Source: Hyphomicrobiales bacterium (GTDB taxonomy: Bacteria > Pseudomonadota > Alphaproteobacteria > Rhizobiales > JAJFHC01). From it: a stretch of 53,767 nt of DNA. The notes under the pieces were generated by a model that saw nothing but the letters and a program-made list of their open reading frames with translations, was not told where the DNA came from and did not search any database. The stretch spans positions 1 to 53,767 of the forward strand of contig JAJFHC010000109.1 in assembly GCA_021775835.1 (NCBI GenBank), read 5' to 3'. Position numbers and translations under genes: made by a program. This document shows, piece by piece, positions 19,530 to 27,335 of this stretch; positions within the stretch are counted from its first letter, which is position 1, and each line of letters starts with the position of its first letter.

Positions 19530-19573
19530 GGCCCCGTAGCTCAGCAGGATAGAGCATCAGATTCCTAATCTGA
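19530..19573 (+). pseudogene. tRNA-Arg(CCU), 5' half only, interrupted at the anticodon stem
   Basis: The sequence GGCCCCG-TA-GCTC-AGCAGGAT-AGAGC-A followed by the stem TCAGA, loop TTCCTAA and stem TCTGA is a clean tRNA from acceptor strand through anticodon arm. The anticodon CCT at 19564-19566 reads AGG (Arg). After 19573 no variable loop, T-arm or acceptor complement follows; the sequence becomes AT-rich and leads to an integrase. This looks like the left attachment junction (attL) of an element inserted in the tRNA gene. The missing 3' half is not seen elsewhere in the window. Confidence 0.85.
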
Positions 19574-19586
19574 TTATTAGCCATTT

Positions 19587-19600
19587 CATAGTTGAACATA
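19587..19600 (+). repeat. Candidate integrase arm-type repeat, copy 1
   Basis: CATAGTTGAACATA occurs here and again, identical, 63 bases downstream, between the broken tRNA and the integrase gene. Short direct repeats at this place are typical arm-binding sites for tyrosine recombinases. Confidence 0.5.
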
Positions 19601-19649
19601 GCGTCACGCAATTCCAAGTTTTTCTATATTTTCATTCAAAAATGCGGTA

Positions 19650-19663
19650 CATAGTTGAACATA
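19650..19663 (+). repeat. Candidate integrase arm-type repeat, copy 2
   Basis: Second exact copy of CATAGTTGAACATA, 40 bases before the integrase start codon. It could also let the integrase regulate its own transcription. Confidence 0.5.
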
Positions 19664-19702
19664 AAAAAACATGCCTACGCGCCATAATTAGGAGCCTATA
19701 CA

Positions 19703-20854
19703 GTGCCTAAGATTCACCTCACTGATATTGCGATAAAGAGTCTGCGGCCACCAAAGACCGGACAAATCACCTATTGGGATGACAGTTTGGGCGGTTTCGG
19801 CGTTCGCGTCTCCCAAGGCGGCACTAAGTCCTTTACGTTAATGTATGGGTTAAGTCGCAAACGCCGTACCCTTGGGCGATACCCAGCCTTGTCTCTTTCC
19901 CACGCACGTGCAGAAGCAAAACGGCTTCTCGCAATTGTTGCACTCGGTTCAAGCGAAACACCCTCCATTGGTTTTTCAGAGGCGCTCGATTTGTTCATTG
20001 CTACACATTGCGCAAAGCGTAATAAGCCAAGCACTGCAAGGGAAACTGAACGACTGCTGCGCAAACATTTTGAACCGCCACTACGTCATTTCACACTCCA
20101 GGCTGTCAGCACGCATGAAGTAGCCTCAATTGTCGACCGTCTTCTTTACAAACCATCAGAAGCCAACCACGCCTTTACCGCCATAAGAACATTTCTCAGA
20201 TGGGCGACAAAGCGTCGTTACATTTCACACAGTCCGTGTGAAGGGTTGGAGCTACCTGCACGAGTCGAGTCCAGAGACCGAGTACTTACCGACGAGGAGA
20301 TTTCCATCGTCAATAGGCAGGCAGGGAAGTTGGGATATCCATTCGGGACCATTGTGCAACTTTTGCTCTTAACTGGACAGCGGCGGTCTGAGATCGGCGG
20401 TTTGCGGTGGAACTTTATCAATTTTGAAGAGCGCATCATTACGTATCCTGCAGCTTTCACAAAAAATAAGCGCCAACACGTCGTGCCATATGGAGAGGTC
20501 GTTGCCACAACGCTGGATTCCATACCGCGTCTCGGTTCATGCGTCTTTCCCGCACGTGGCAATAGCGACCGAGCGTTTTCTGGTTGGTCGAAAAGCAAGG
20601 TTGCATTTGACAACCTAATCAAGGGGAAACACGAGGTATCTCCAGTCGGACACTGGACGCTTCATGATTTGCGTCGAACATTCACGACAAACCTTGCGGC
20701 ACTGGGCACCCAAATCCACGTGACGGAGAAACTATTGAACCATGTAACGGGAACAGTTTCCGGTGTTGCAGCAATCTACAACAGGCACGCGTATATGGAC
20801 GAGATGAGGGAAGCATTGTTGACCTGGGAAGAACGTCTCGCAACAATTACATAG
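19703..20854 (+). CDS. Tyrosine recombinase (site-specific integrase)
   Basis: 383 residues from a GTG start preceded by TAGGAG at good spacing. The N-terminal DUF4102-like arm-binding domain is present (LTDIAIKSLRPPKTGQITYWD, given here to its start). The catalytic set is visible: Arg in LTGQRRSEIGGLRW near residue 230, HDLRRTFTTNLA near 322, His in LNHVTG, and the nucleophile Tyr in AAIYNRHAY near 360. It is placed right after the tRNA junction, so it very likely catalysed insertion of the island into tRNA-Arg(CCU). It is intact. Confidence 0.93.
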   Translation: MPKIHLTDIAIKSLRPPKTGQITYWDDSLGGFGVRVSQGGTKSFTLMYGLSRKRRTLGRYPALSLSHARAEAKRLLAIVALGSSETPSIGFSEALDLFIATHCAKRNKPSTARETERLLRKHFEPPLRHFTLQAVSTHEVASIVDRLLYKPSEANHAFTAIRTFLRWATKRRYISHSPCEGLELPARVESRDRVLTDEEISIVNRQAGKLGYPFGTIVQLLLLTGQRRSEIGGLRWNFINFEERIITYPAAFTKNKRQHVVPYGEVVATTLDSIPRLGSCVFPARGNSDRAFSGWSKSKVAFDNLIKGKHEVSPVGHWTLHDLRRTFTTNLAALGTQIHVTEKLLNHVTGTVSGVAAIYNRHAYMDEMREALLTWEERLATIT

Positions 20855-20929
20855 TAATGATACAGTTGTTCGCCCGCTAGCTAGTTTGGCTGGGGCGTCG
20901 CGATGCTCCTTAATTCAAGGAGTATTACG

Positions 20930-21154
20930 ATGCAGCTCAACCGACTTCTAGTTTCGAAAAAGGAGTTGAAATCGCTCGGTATCCCTTACAGCTCCCAGCA
21001 CATCGCGCGGCTCGAAAAAGCAGGCAAGTTTCCCGTCAGGGTCCAACTTGGTGCTTGTAGGGTCGCTTGGTGTTATGACGAGATACGTGAATGGATAGAA
21101 GAGCGGATCGCTCGTCGCGATCTTGCGTCAAACGCAGACGATACCTCCTTTTGA
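20930..21154 (+). CDS. AlpA-like small DNA-binding regulator
   Basis: 74 residues from the ATG at 20930, preceded by CAAGGAG. LLVSKKELKSLGIPYSSQHI followed by a LEKAGKFPVRVQLG segment and AWCYDEIREWIEERIA is the winged-helix pattern of AlpA/MerR-like excisionase-type proteins. These activate integrase or excision genes. It follows the integrase on the same strand at 75 bases and ends at a strong terminator, so the two may form the recombination module of the element. Confidence 0.8.
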   Translation: MQLNRLLVSKKELKSLGIPYSSQHIARLEKAGKFPVRVQLGACRVAWCYDEIREWIEERIARRDLASNADDTSF

Positions 21155-21160
21155 GGGGTT

Positions 21161-21195
21161 GGGGGATCGGGGTGCACACCTGATCCCCTATTTTA
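21161..21195 (+). terminator. Intrinsic terminator after the AlpA-like gene
   Basis: GGGGATC and GATCCCC form the stem around an internal pairing region, followed by a T-rich TATTTTAT tail. It closes the integrase/AlpA unit. Confidence 0.7.
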
Positions 21196-21363
21196 TCGAA
21201 CAATGAGTGTTGAGATAACACACATCATCCCATTGGAAGAAAGATCAACATGAACTAACGTTCGACCTGGAAGGTCTGCTAGCAGGATCGCAAAGATTTA
21301 AATACTTCAGTCATGGTTCTAACTGATTTTTTGGGTAGGAAACGCCTGATGTCGCCAGAAGCT

Positions 21364-21735
21364 CTAATAGCGCGCCGCTCTTCCTATGTCGATTGTTCCA
21401 GCTATTTCAACGGACCGGTAACTAAGTCGCATCGTCCACAAATTCTCGTTGTACCGAGCATAAGTTGCGATACCGAGAATGACACTCGACGAAGGTTCGA
21501 TTGGCAGGGCGAATGAAAATCGCTCAAGGGTTCCCGAGTAGGGAAGACACACACCACCAATCTTCGGGTAGTGATAATACAAGCGATGTTGGTAGAGCGT
21601 CAGAGCGTTGAAACGTCCGTCATCCCAGGTGCCGGCGAGACGCAACAATTCTTGTCCGGAACACTCCTCTAATGGTGCTGCCTCAACCAAGCTGGCCGTC
21701 ATCAAGACGGCAACAAAGATACGAAATTTGTGCAT
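21364..21735 (-). CDS. Small exported protein of unknown function
   Basis: 123 residues from an internal ATG at 21735. The open frame extends further upstream, but the start MHKFRIFVAVLMTASLVEAA is a textbook signal peptide and a GGATGGA site precedes it. The mature part has two Cys that could pair (LEECSGQE and GGVCLPY). It shows no domain I can name. Its position inside the element next to small ICE genes suggests accessory cargo. Confidence 0.5.
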   Translation of the reverse strand: MHKFRIFVAVLMTASLVEAAPLEECSGQELLRLAGTWDDGRFNALTLYQHRLYYHYPKIGGVCLPYSGTLERFSFALPIEPSSSVILGIATYARYNENLWTMRLSYRSVEIAGTIDIGRAARY

Positions 21736-22067
21736 AGTTCCATCCGAGTTCATGTCCCTCGAACTGCTCCACGCCGCCACGCACTGGCGCCGGGCAGTTC
21801 GTAACGTGTGAACACGGATGTGAAAGCACGTCCTGCGTATTTCCGTAGCCACAAGCCTCCGCGCGAACGGCGACAGTGGTTTCCGGTTTTGTATTCGACA
21901 GGCTACCCGACAAAAGCGGATATCCGTGTTCACGTTGACATCCGTGATGGTTACGACACCAGACACAGATGTTTCCTTGTAACTGAATTGCAAATTTGAA
22001 GCAATGAGCTACAGAGGGGATCATTGGCCTCTAGATCTTCACCATCGTTTCAATTGGAGGGCCTCCA
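21736..22067. other. Non-coding stretch inside the element
   Basis: No credible gene. The frame continuing upstream of the small exported protein has no RBS, and its residues look like random translation. Confidence 0.35.
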
Positions 22068-22069
22068 AT

Positions 22070-22098
22070 AAAAAAAGCCGCCATAGAAGGACGGCGGG
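22070..22098 (-). terminator. Intrinsic terminator for the small ICE-type gene
   Basis: On the minus strand CCGCC and GGCGG pair around a ten-base loop and are followed by CTTTTTTT. It lies just downstream of the 22123-22338 gene. Confidence 0.75.
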
Positions 22099-22122
22099 GA
22101 ACTGAACGGGAAAAAATGTTAT

Positions 22123-22338
22123 CTAGGCAACGTTTCGATGATTGTCTGCCTCCGGCCTTTCGGACGCCTCAAGAATGACGATATCACCCGATGTGAAGTC
22201 AACAGGGACCAAATCAAGTTTAATACTGAGCCCACGACCGCTTTGATGTTGCCAGGCGGCGCCGATGCGACGCCAGAACGGTTTGCTTGCACCGATGTCT
22301 TGAACGAAATGTACATTATGCGTTGGCTTCTGAGCCAT
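22123..22338 (-). CDS. Conserved small protein of integrative/plasmid elements
   Basis: 71 residues, cytoplasmic. AAGGAG stands at good distance before the ATG and a terminator follows. The sequence (FWRRIGAAWQHQSGRG, then KLDLVPV) resembles a small protein that is repeatedly found on alphaproteobacterial ICEs and plasmids, where the pattern is 'IGAAWPHKDGKGF...LDALPV'. Function unknown. That resemblance is from memory. A plus-strand frame over the same bases is a shadow. Confidence 0.65.
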   Translation of the reverse strand: MAQKPTHNVHFVQDIGASKPFWRRIGAAWQHQSGRGLSIKLDLVPVDFTSGDIVILEASERPEADNHRNVA

Positions 22339-22543
22339 TGATCAACTCCTTGTACTTGTTTGAGATCTTCGGAGTATACCAGAATGCAGGGAAAAGAAGG
22401 ATTGACACGAGACGCTTACCGTTGCGTGCTTGTTCTTGACCAGAGGACAAGTCCGTTGCTTGACGGTACCTTTGTGTCTGATGTGACGGATCCGACCTCT
22501 GCGCACTCCTGTCCAAGTCGCCTACCTATGGTATAGTGTATCG

Positions 22544-22765
22544 ATGAGCAAGATTTACGACCAAGCTGTGGCGCAGATAAAGAATTCACTTCCAAAAGTG
22601 CGCTAGGCGCAGACTGGGCAGAGGCTTCTTGAACCGGTAGATCTAGACCAAGCAGACCTGCAACTCTCCGCGGCGAAGCAAAGGGAAGTTCAAAGACGGA
22701 ATGAGCTTTCGGAAGCACCAGTAGCGTCACAAGACGTGGAGGCGTTCTTTAGCAAGCTTGCATGA
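22544..22765 (+). pseudogene. Antitoxin gene interrupted by a nonsense codon (ParE-type TA pair)
   Basis: The frame from ATG 22544 to TGA 22765 would give 73 residues, beginning MSKIYDQAVAQIKNSLPKVR, but codon 21 is TAG (22604-22606). Downstream the frame stays open to its end, which overlaps the toxin start as ATGA. Size, position before a ParE-like toxin and overlap make it the expected antitoxin. No good restart codon lies soon after the TAG. Suppression, a sequencing error or true loss are all possible. Confidence 0.6.
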
Positions 22766-23043
22766 CAACTGTCCCCTATAGACCGTCAGCACTCGCTGAC
22801 CTGAATTCCATTCACGCCTACATCGCCGAACACAATCCCAGAGCAGCTGCGCACGCAACTGATCACATACGAAGTTCGGTCGATCGTCTGACGCTGTTTC
22901 CAAACTCGAGCCGGATCGGCGTCGTATACGGAACATGTGAATTGATTGTCTCTCGATCACGATATATCGCAGTGTTTCAGTTCACGCCGCAACAGCTCGA
23001 CATTGTTGGTGTATTCCATGATACCCGAGACCGCGATGTTTGA
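22762..23043 (+). CDS. ParE/RelE-superfamily toxin
   Basis: 93 residues, normal for ParE. The order is LADLNSIHAYIAEHNPRAAAHA, of which the part YIAEHNPRAA is the family hallmark, then RLTLFPNSSRIGVVYGTCEL, then VSRSRYIAVFQF. ParE toxins block DNA gyrase; RelE relatives cleave mRNA. The start overlaps the end of the interrupted antitoxin frame by four bases. The toxin itself shows no disruption. Confidence 0.82.
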   Translation: MTTVPYRPSALADLNSIHAYIAEHNPRAAAHATDHIRSSVDRLTLFPNSSRIGVVYGTCELIVSRSRYIAVFQFTPQQLDIVGVFHDTRDRDV

Positions 23044-23965
23044 TTGCGGCGGATATTGAGCAGTCTTGGAATTTTGACGGGCTGAACGGAGAAACAAATA
23101 ACAATCAATACGTGCGCGGGGTACTCGATAACGGCAATCAAACGATCGGGAAGGGGAGTGCTAATGTACAAATTCATTGTGAGAAAATCGTTCAAAATCT
23201 CCTGCAACGAATTGACTACGCTGGGCTTCTGAATCGAAGGACATGTCCGAATTTATTGGTTTGCCACCAAAAACATGACCCTTTCCGAAGAAAGGGTCAA
23301 AACTCAGTGGGTGCTTGCTCGGCGTTGCCAGAAGGCAGGGCACCAGACGTGCGCCATCACAAGGATAATCCCTGCAGGTATCTTTTAATGTGATGTCTAG
23401 AAGCGCTGAGTTCAAAACGGGTCCGAGATTTGGCAGCCGTTCATATCTATGAGAATAAGGAACATCTCTTTTTTAAATTTGCTCAGACGAGTTGGTCAAT
23501 TCCTGTTTCGAATTTTGAATTGCACAGTTGCGTTTTTGTCGTCGACCGAGCGTACACATAATACACGAACGGGAGGAATTACTCAAACTACCCAACTGCT
23601 TCATTATACTCGATAATGGTGCTGCACTTAACCGCTCCGCGGTAGGGAACTGAGTGTATCGGCTTTCGCAATCACGAACTGCCGATGTGCCACCGACGCC
23701 GGACATTGCATCGCAGGTTGCCGATCGGGGAAAACGTGCCCTTCTCTTCCTTTCGGCGGTACGTCAGAAGCGGTGTGAAATTCCCCTTAGCAGCAGTCCC
23801 GCGATGGCAATTCTTGTCTGCAACGGCGCGGAAACTTATTGTCGGCGCCAGAGAGTTTTTCGCCACTCGCGGCACTTTCCGACGGGCAGGCGAAATGGAT
23901 CAACTAATTGCTTAACCTTCCTACCACTGGACTAGGTAAGTTTGAACGATGAGTTGGAGGTAGCA
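23044..23965. other. About 0.9 kb without a supported gene
   Basis: Several short frames exist on both strands, but none has a convincing RBS, start and family resemblance. The stretch contains the UUCG-type hairpin listed separately and looks like decayed island DNA between the TA pair and the CcdA-like/MFS pair. Confidence 0.45.
23277..23298 (-). terminator. UUCG-loop hairpin, probable minus-strand terminator
   Basis: GACCCTTT and AAAGGGTC form a perfect 8-bp stem. Read on the minus strand the loop is CTTCGG, an ultrastable tetraloop, followed by ATGTTTTT. No intact minus-strand gene precedes it, so it may be a relic. Confidence 0.5.
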
Positions 23966-24637
23966 TTGGAATTCAACGTCCAAACACTGGTGTTGTTACC
24001 GATCGGACTCGGCTTGCTGGGGTTTGTCGAACCATGCACCATCGGTGCACACTTACTGTTCTTGGAGACACAGTTCAAACGCTCGGCAGCGGAGAAATTC
24101 CGCGCAGTTTTGATCTTTTTGACTGCCCGCTCCGTCGTGACCGGTTTGTTTGGTGCGTTGATCGCCTATCTCGGTCGCACGCTCATTGAGTTCCAGACCG
24201 GGTTCTGGCTGATATTCGGTCTTGTCTATCTGATGCTCGGTTTGCTCGCATTGACTGGAAGAGCCAATCAACTTCGAACAAGGATCAACCTCGCGCCAGT
24301 TAACTGGAAGCGCGCGGATCATCCAATATTTCTTGGGCTGGCATTCGGGTTGAACATTCCGGCGTGTGCAGCCCCGATCTTGTTTGGACTTCTTGGTTTG
24401 GCGGCAAGTTCGGGAACGGTTGCAGCTGGATTTTCAATGATGTTTCTGTTTGGTTTGTTCCTATCAGTACCGCTTGTTTTATTCGCCATCTTTCCCTGGC
24501 TAGTCCACTGGTTGGAGGTACTGCGCGAAAAAATGAAGCGGGCACCGTGGATAGTGGGAGGTGTTTTTGTCCTCCTTGGCGTTTGGTCGGTCTGGTTTGG
24601 ACTGTATGTCGATCCGGCCAATTGGGCCGGACGATGA
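23966..24637 (+). CDS. CcdA/DsbD-like polytopic membrane protein
   Basis: About 223 residues from a TTG at 23966, chosen because GGAGG lies five bases upstream; frame-starts exist at 23942 and 23954. Six or so membrane helices are evident. GFVEPCTIGAHLLFLE near the start and LNIPACAAPILFGLLG in the fourth helix place one Cys each in helices 1 and 4, as the redox pair of CcdA-type electron carriers. It overlaps the MFS gene by ATGA. It is probably a transmembrane thiol-reducing or metal-linked protein; substrate unknown. Confidence 0.7.
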   Translation: MEFNVQTLVLLPIGLGLLGFVEPCTIGAHLLFLETQFKRSAAEKFRAVLIFLTARSVVTGLFGALIAYLGRTLIEFQTGFWLIFGLVYLMLGLLALTGRANQLRTRINLAPVNWKRADHPIFLGLAFGLNIPACAAPILFGLLGLAASSGTVAAGFSMMFLFGLFLSVPLVLFAIFPWLVHWLEVLREKMKRAPWIVGGVFVLLGVWSVWFGLYVDPANWAGR

Positions 24638-25881
24638 GCCGCCGCCGCCGATTCACCAGCGTTGCCACGGCCGGCATAACCTTTCAGGCTGGGTCAGCTG
24701 CGATTGACTCCGCAACCATCATGTCCGCACTGGTGTTTCAGCTCTCAGGGAGCACGGTTTTGGTGGGGGCCGTAACCGCGATCTTGCGGTTCGGTTGGCT
24801 GTTTCCTCAGCTGATTGTCGGGTTCCTAGCGCAACGCTCCGGATCCAGTTTGCGCTACTACATGCTTGGTGCCTTCGGGCGAGCAACATGCATGGCGCTG
24901 CTGGCTACTCTGCTTGTCCTGGGCGCGGAGTGGTCTTACGCAGCATTGTCTCTTGGCGTAATGCTCATCTGGACTGCCTATTCGTTTGTCAGCGGCATCG
25001 TGGCTGTCCCATACAATGACATTGTCGCGCGTTCTGTGCCTTCCGAGCTTCGGAGCCGTTTGCTGGCAGCGCGATTTTTTGGTGGTGGTGTACTTGCCCT
25101 TGGAGTTGTCGCGATAGCCGATCAGCTGGTTGCGAAAGTTTCGTTTCCGACGTCTTATGCCGCAATCGTTGGCATCGCATCTGTTTTGATGTTCGCGTCC
25201 TCTGCCGTGTTCACCTCAATGGGCGAGCCAGCGAAGGAACGCGGGGAAATGAACAAGCCAACGTTCTTTCAGTACCTCAGAGATGGCCGGAAAGTATTTC
25301 GCTCAGACCACAATTTTCGGACGTTTGTGATTGCGCAGTGGTGTGGTGGGGCCGTTCTTATGGCGATGCCCTTTTATGTCGTGCACGCTGCGGGCCTTGG
25401 TTTTGATTTTGAGAACGTCGCGCTGTTGCTGGGCGCACAGACAGCTGGTGCACTTGGTTCGAACATTCTGTGGGGCTGGTGGGGAGACCGGTTAGGCAAA
25501 GCGAGCCTCCTGAAGGCTATAGCAACAGGCAGGATAGTGCCGCCAGCGGCGATACTGCTCCTTGGCTCAACTGGCAATTTGGAATTGAGCCACTTACTTT
25601 ATCTTTTCGTTGCGGTGTTCTTCATCCATGGTGCCCTCGCAAATGGCCTTACGATCGCAGTCATTGGGTTCCTGATGGAAATCTCGCCCGAGAATCTGCG
25701 TCCAGCTTACAGTGGATATTTTAACGCAATCACCGCCCCCGCATTTTTGCTCCCACTATTGGCGGGTATCATCGCTGGAGCAGTTGGGCTCTCCACGGTG
25801 TTTGCGCTTTCAATGATCGCTGCCGTTCTCCAGACCGGAATCCTTTACCGCATAGTTGGCCGCAATTCGTACGCAGGTTAG
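24634..25881 (+). CDS. Major facilitator superfamily transporter
   Basis: 415 residues from the ATG at 24634, which overlaps the stop of the CcdA-like gene (ATGA). The frame is open further upstream only because it overlaps that gene. There are about twelve hydrophobic segments in two halves, with a basic cytoplasmic loop after helix 6 (GEPAKERGEMNKPTFFQYL) and GWWGDRLGKASLLK as the MFS loop motif of the second half. Substrate unknown. It ends 4 bases before the convergent merR, so it belongs to the same resistance block. Confidence 0.82.
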   Translation: MSRRRRFTSVATAGITFQAGSAAIDSATIMSALVFQLSGSTVLVGAVTAILRFGWLFPQLIVGFLAQRSGSSLRYYMLGAFGRATCMALLATLLVLGAEWSYAALSLGVMLIWTAYSFVSGIVAVPYNDIVARSVPSELRSRLLAARFFGGGVLALGVVAIADQLVAKVSFPTSYAAIVGIASVLMFASSAVFTSMGEPAKERGEMNKPTFFQYLRDGRKVFRSDHNFRTFVIAQWCGGAVLMAMPFYVVHAAGLGFDFENVALLLGAQTAGALGSNILWGWWGDRLGKASLLKAIATGRIVPPAAILLLGSTGNLELSHLLYLFVAVFFIHGALANGLTIAVIGFLMEISPENLRPAYSGYFNAITAPAFLLPLLAGIIAGAVGLSTVFALSMIAAVLQTGILYRIVGRNSYAG

Positions 25882-25885
25882 ACGT

Positions 25886-26308
25886 TCAATCTGCCCAAAG
25901 AGCGTCGATCACTGGGCAGTCGGGCACTGCAGCGCCGTCACATTCGTTGGAAATATTTCTGAGCGTTCGCTCTAGCCTACGGAGATCAGCGATCTTTTGT
26001 CTAACGCTTCCTAGGTGGCTGATAGTCAGCTCGTGAATTTCTCCGCATGTGTAGGCGTGTGTGTCGACCATCGACAATAAACTTCTGATTTCGTCGATCG
26101 AAAACCCGAGCTCGCGGCTTCGCAGCACGAAGCGAAGCCGTCGCTGATCTTGATCGTCATAGAGTCGGTGGCCACCTTGCGACCGTTTTGGGGGAGGCAG
26201 GAGCCCAATATTCTCGTAGTAGCGCACAGTTTCCAAGTGGCAACCAGAGCGCTTTGCCAACTCTCCACGGGTGATCGGTTCACACGTAGTCGTGAATGTC
26301 CTGGGCAA
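25886..26308 (-). CDS. merR: MerR family regulator of the mer operon
   Basis: 140 residues. The N-terminal winged helix is clear (RGELAKRSGCHLETVRYYENIGLLPPP). C-terminal cysteines in TCGEIHE, NECDG and DCPVIDAL correspond to the three Hg(II)-binding Cys of MerR (82, 117, 126 in Tn501), although the last two are 8 rather than 9 residues apart, a small difference. It is divergent from merT across a 70-base region with a 19-bp-spacer promoter. It would repress without Hg(II) and activate with it. Confidence 0.9.
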   Translation of the reverse strand: MPRTFTTTCEPITRGELAKRSGCHLETVRYYENIGLLPPPKRSQGGHRLYDDQDQRRLRFVLRSRELGFSIDEIRSLLSMVDTHAYTCGEIHELTISHLGSVRQKIADLRRLERTLRNISNECDGAAVPDCPVIDALWAD

Positions 26309-26317
26309 AATTTATCC

Positions 26318-26348
26318 TTGAACCTGTACTTACTACAGGGAGTACATA
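26318..26348 (+). promoter_or_regulatory. mer promoter/operator with 19-bp spacer
   Basis: TTGAAC, then a 19-base spacer with the dyad CTGTA-CTTAC-TACAG, then TACATA. The overlong spacer is the hallmark of MerR-controlled promoters. It points to merT and lies directly in front of the divergent merR start. Confidence 0.85.
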
Positions 26349-26377
26349 ACACCCAATTGGATTGATGGACAAATCAA

Positions 26378-26779
26378 ATGGCACATGCAGAAGAGCGATT
26401 GGAACAAGCAGCTGAAATTCAATCGGAGGGTGGACGCCGTGCAAGCTGGATAGCCACAGGGGGTATCCTCGGCGCAATAGCTGCCTCATCGTGTTGTGTT
26501 CTGCCTCTCACACTTTTCAGTCTCGGTATTAGCGGTGCTTGGATCGGGCAGCTCACTGCGCTTGCGCCATATCAACCCATTTTCATCGCGATCACGCTTG
26601 GGTTGCTCGGTTATGGGTATTGGCTCGTTTATCGAAAGCCAAAAGTAGCCTGCGCCGATGGTACGGCATGCGCAAATCCGCTGCCAAATCGGTTTGTAAA
26701 GTCTGCGCTCTGGACTGCGACAGCTCTCATCTTGCTTGCATTTGCATGGCCGTACATCGTCCCTCTCATCTTTGAATAA
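26378..26779 (+). CDS. merT: Mercuric ion transporter MerT
   Basis: 133 residues, three membrane helices. AASSCCVLPLTLFSLGISGAWIG contains the vicinal Cys pair in helix 1 (SSCCVLP) followed by the GISGAWIG turn, both diagnostic for MerT. A second Cys pair lies in the loop (VACADGTACANP). It accepts Hg(II) from MerP and carries it across the inner membrane to MerA. It is the first gene of the operon. The N-terminal 28 residues are longer and more charged than in Tn501 MerT. Confidence 0.94.
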   Translation: MAHAEERLEQAAEIQSEGGRRASWIATGGILGAIAASSCCVLPLTLFSLGISGAWIGQLTALAPYQPIFIAITLGLLGYGYWLVYRKPKVACADGTACANPLPNRFVKSALWTATALILLAFAWPYIVPLIFE

Positions 26780-26796
26780 GCGAAAGGAAATTGTCC

Positions 26797-27081
26797 ATGA
26801 GACATCTGTTTGCGGGAGCGATACTCGGCTCTGCCTTACTATTATCATCCGCAGCAATGGCTGCTGAGAAGACTGTCAAATTGTCTATCCCCGGCATGAA
26901 CTGCGCCAGCTGCCCATATATGGTGAAACAGGCGATCTCGACGGTTGATGGAATAAAGTCCGTAACTGCCACCATGGAGGATCGTTCGGCCACAGTGACC
27001 TTTGATGAGGCGGTCGCCACAATTGCGGAGATCCAACAGGCGACGGCAGAAATTGGGTACCCGTCCACCGTCGTCAAGTAG
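26797..27081 (+). CDS. merP: Periplasmic mercury-binding protein MerP
   Basis: 94 residues from ATG 26797 with AAAGGAA upstream; a TTG at 26791 is possible but less likely. A signal peptide ends at SSAAMAAE. The heavy-metal-associated domain follows with GMNCASCPYMVK, whose two Cys bind Hg(II), in the usual ferredoxin-like fold. It hands Hg(II) to MerT. Its TAG stop shares a base with the next GTG start. Confidence 0.95.
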   Translation: MRHLFAGAILGSALLLSSAAMAAEKTVKLSIPGMNCASCPYMVKQAISTVDGIKSVTATMEDRSATVTFDEAVATIAEIQQATAEIGYPSTVVK

Positions 27082-27335
27082 TGCGGGCTGTGTCCGATAA
27101 ACTCCTTGCCGGGGTTTTTACGGCACTCGTTGCCGCACCTGCCGTGGTCGTGTGTTATGGCGGGACTGCCATCGTCGCGTCTGCGTTCGGCGGACTGACC
27201 AGTTGGCTCAGCGGTTTCAGCGCTAACACAGCCCTCTTGATTGCCCTCCTTACAGCCGTTTTTTTCATGAGCATCCGGCAGTTTCGCTCGTGGAAAAAGG
27301 AGCCTGTGGCGAAATTGAAGAAAGACGAACTATGA
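27081..27335 (+). CDS. Small membrane protein between merP and merF
   Basis: 84 residues with a GTG start at 27081 (another GTG at 27090); the RBS is weak, so translational coupling to merP is likely. Two hydrophobic segments and a basic C-terminus (RSWKKEPVAKLKKDE) resemble the layout of MerE, but the conserved Cys pair of MerE is absent: the only Cys is in VVVCYGG. It ends in an ATGA overlap with merF. It is probably an accessory membrane protein of mercury uptake; function unknown. Confidence 0.65.
   Translation: MRAVSDKLLAGVFTALVAAPAVVVCYGGTAIVASAFGGLTSWLSGFSANTALLIALLTAVFFMSIRQFRSWKKEPVAKLKKDEL

Noticed and set aside
18517..19552. Several plus-strand frames over the thermonuclease gene
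   Set aside because: Antisense shadows; the minus-strand gene has signal peptide and SNase motifs.
19530..19700. Group I intron in tRNA-Arg(CCU), as known from Agrobacterium
   Set aside because: The break comes after a complete anticodon stem, not in the loop; no intron core is visible and no 3' tRNA half follows within a few hundred bases.
22138..22341. Plus-strand frame over the small ICE-type gene
   Set aside because: The minus-strand frame has an AAGGAG site, a terminator and a recognisable sequence; the plus frame has none of these.
23040..23415. Overlapping plus and minus frames after the toxin gene
   Set aside because: Neither has a convincing RBS or motif; the plus frame merely continues after the toxin stop.
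23890..23941. tRNA-like D-arm on the minus strand (AGTCCAGTGGTAG)
   Set aside because: No matching anticodon arm, T-arm or acceptor stem can be built around it.
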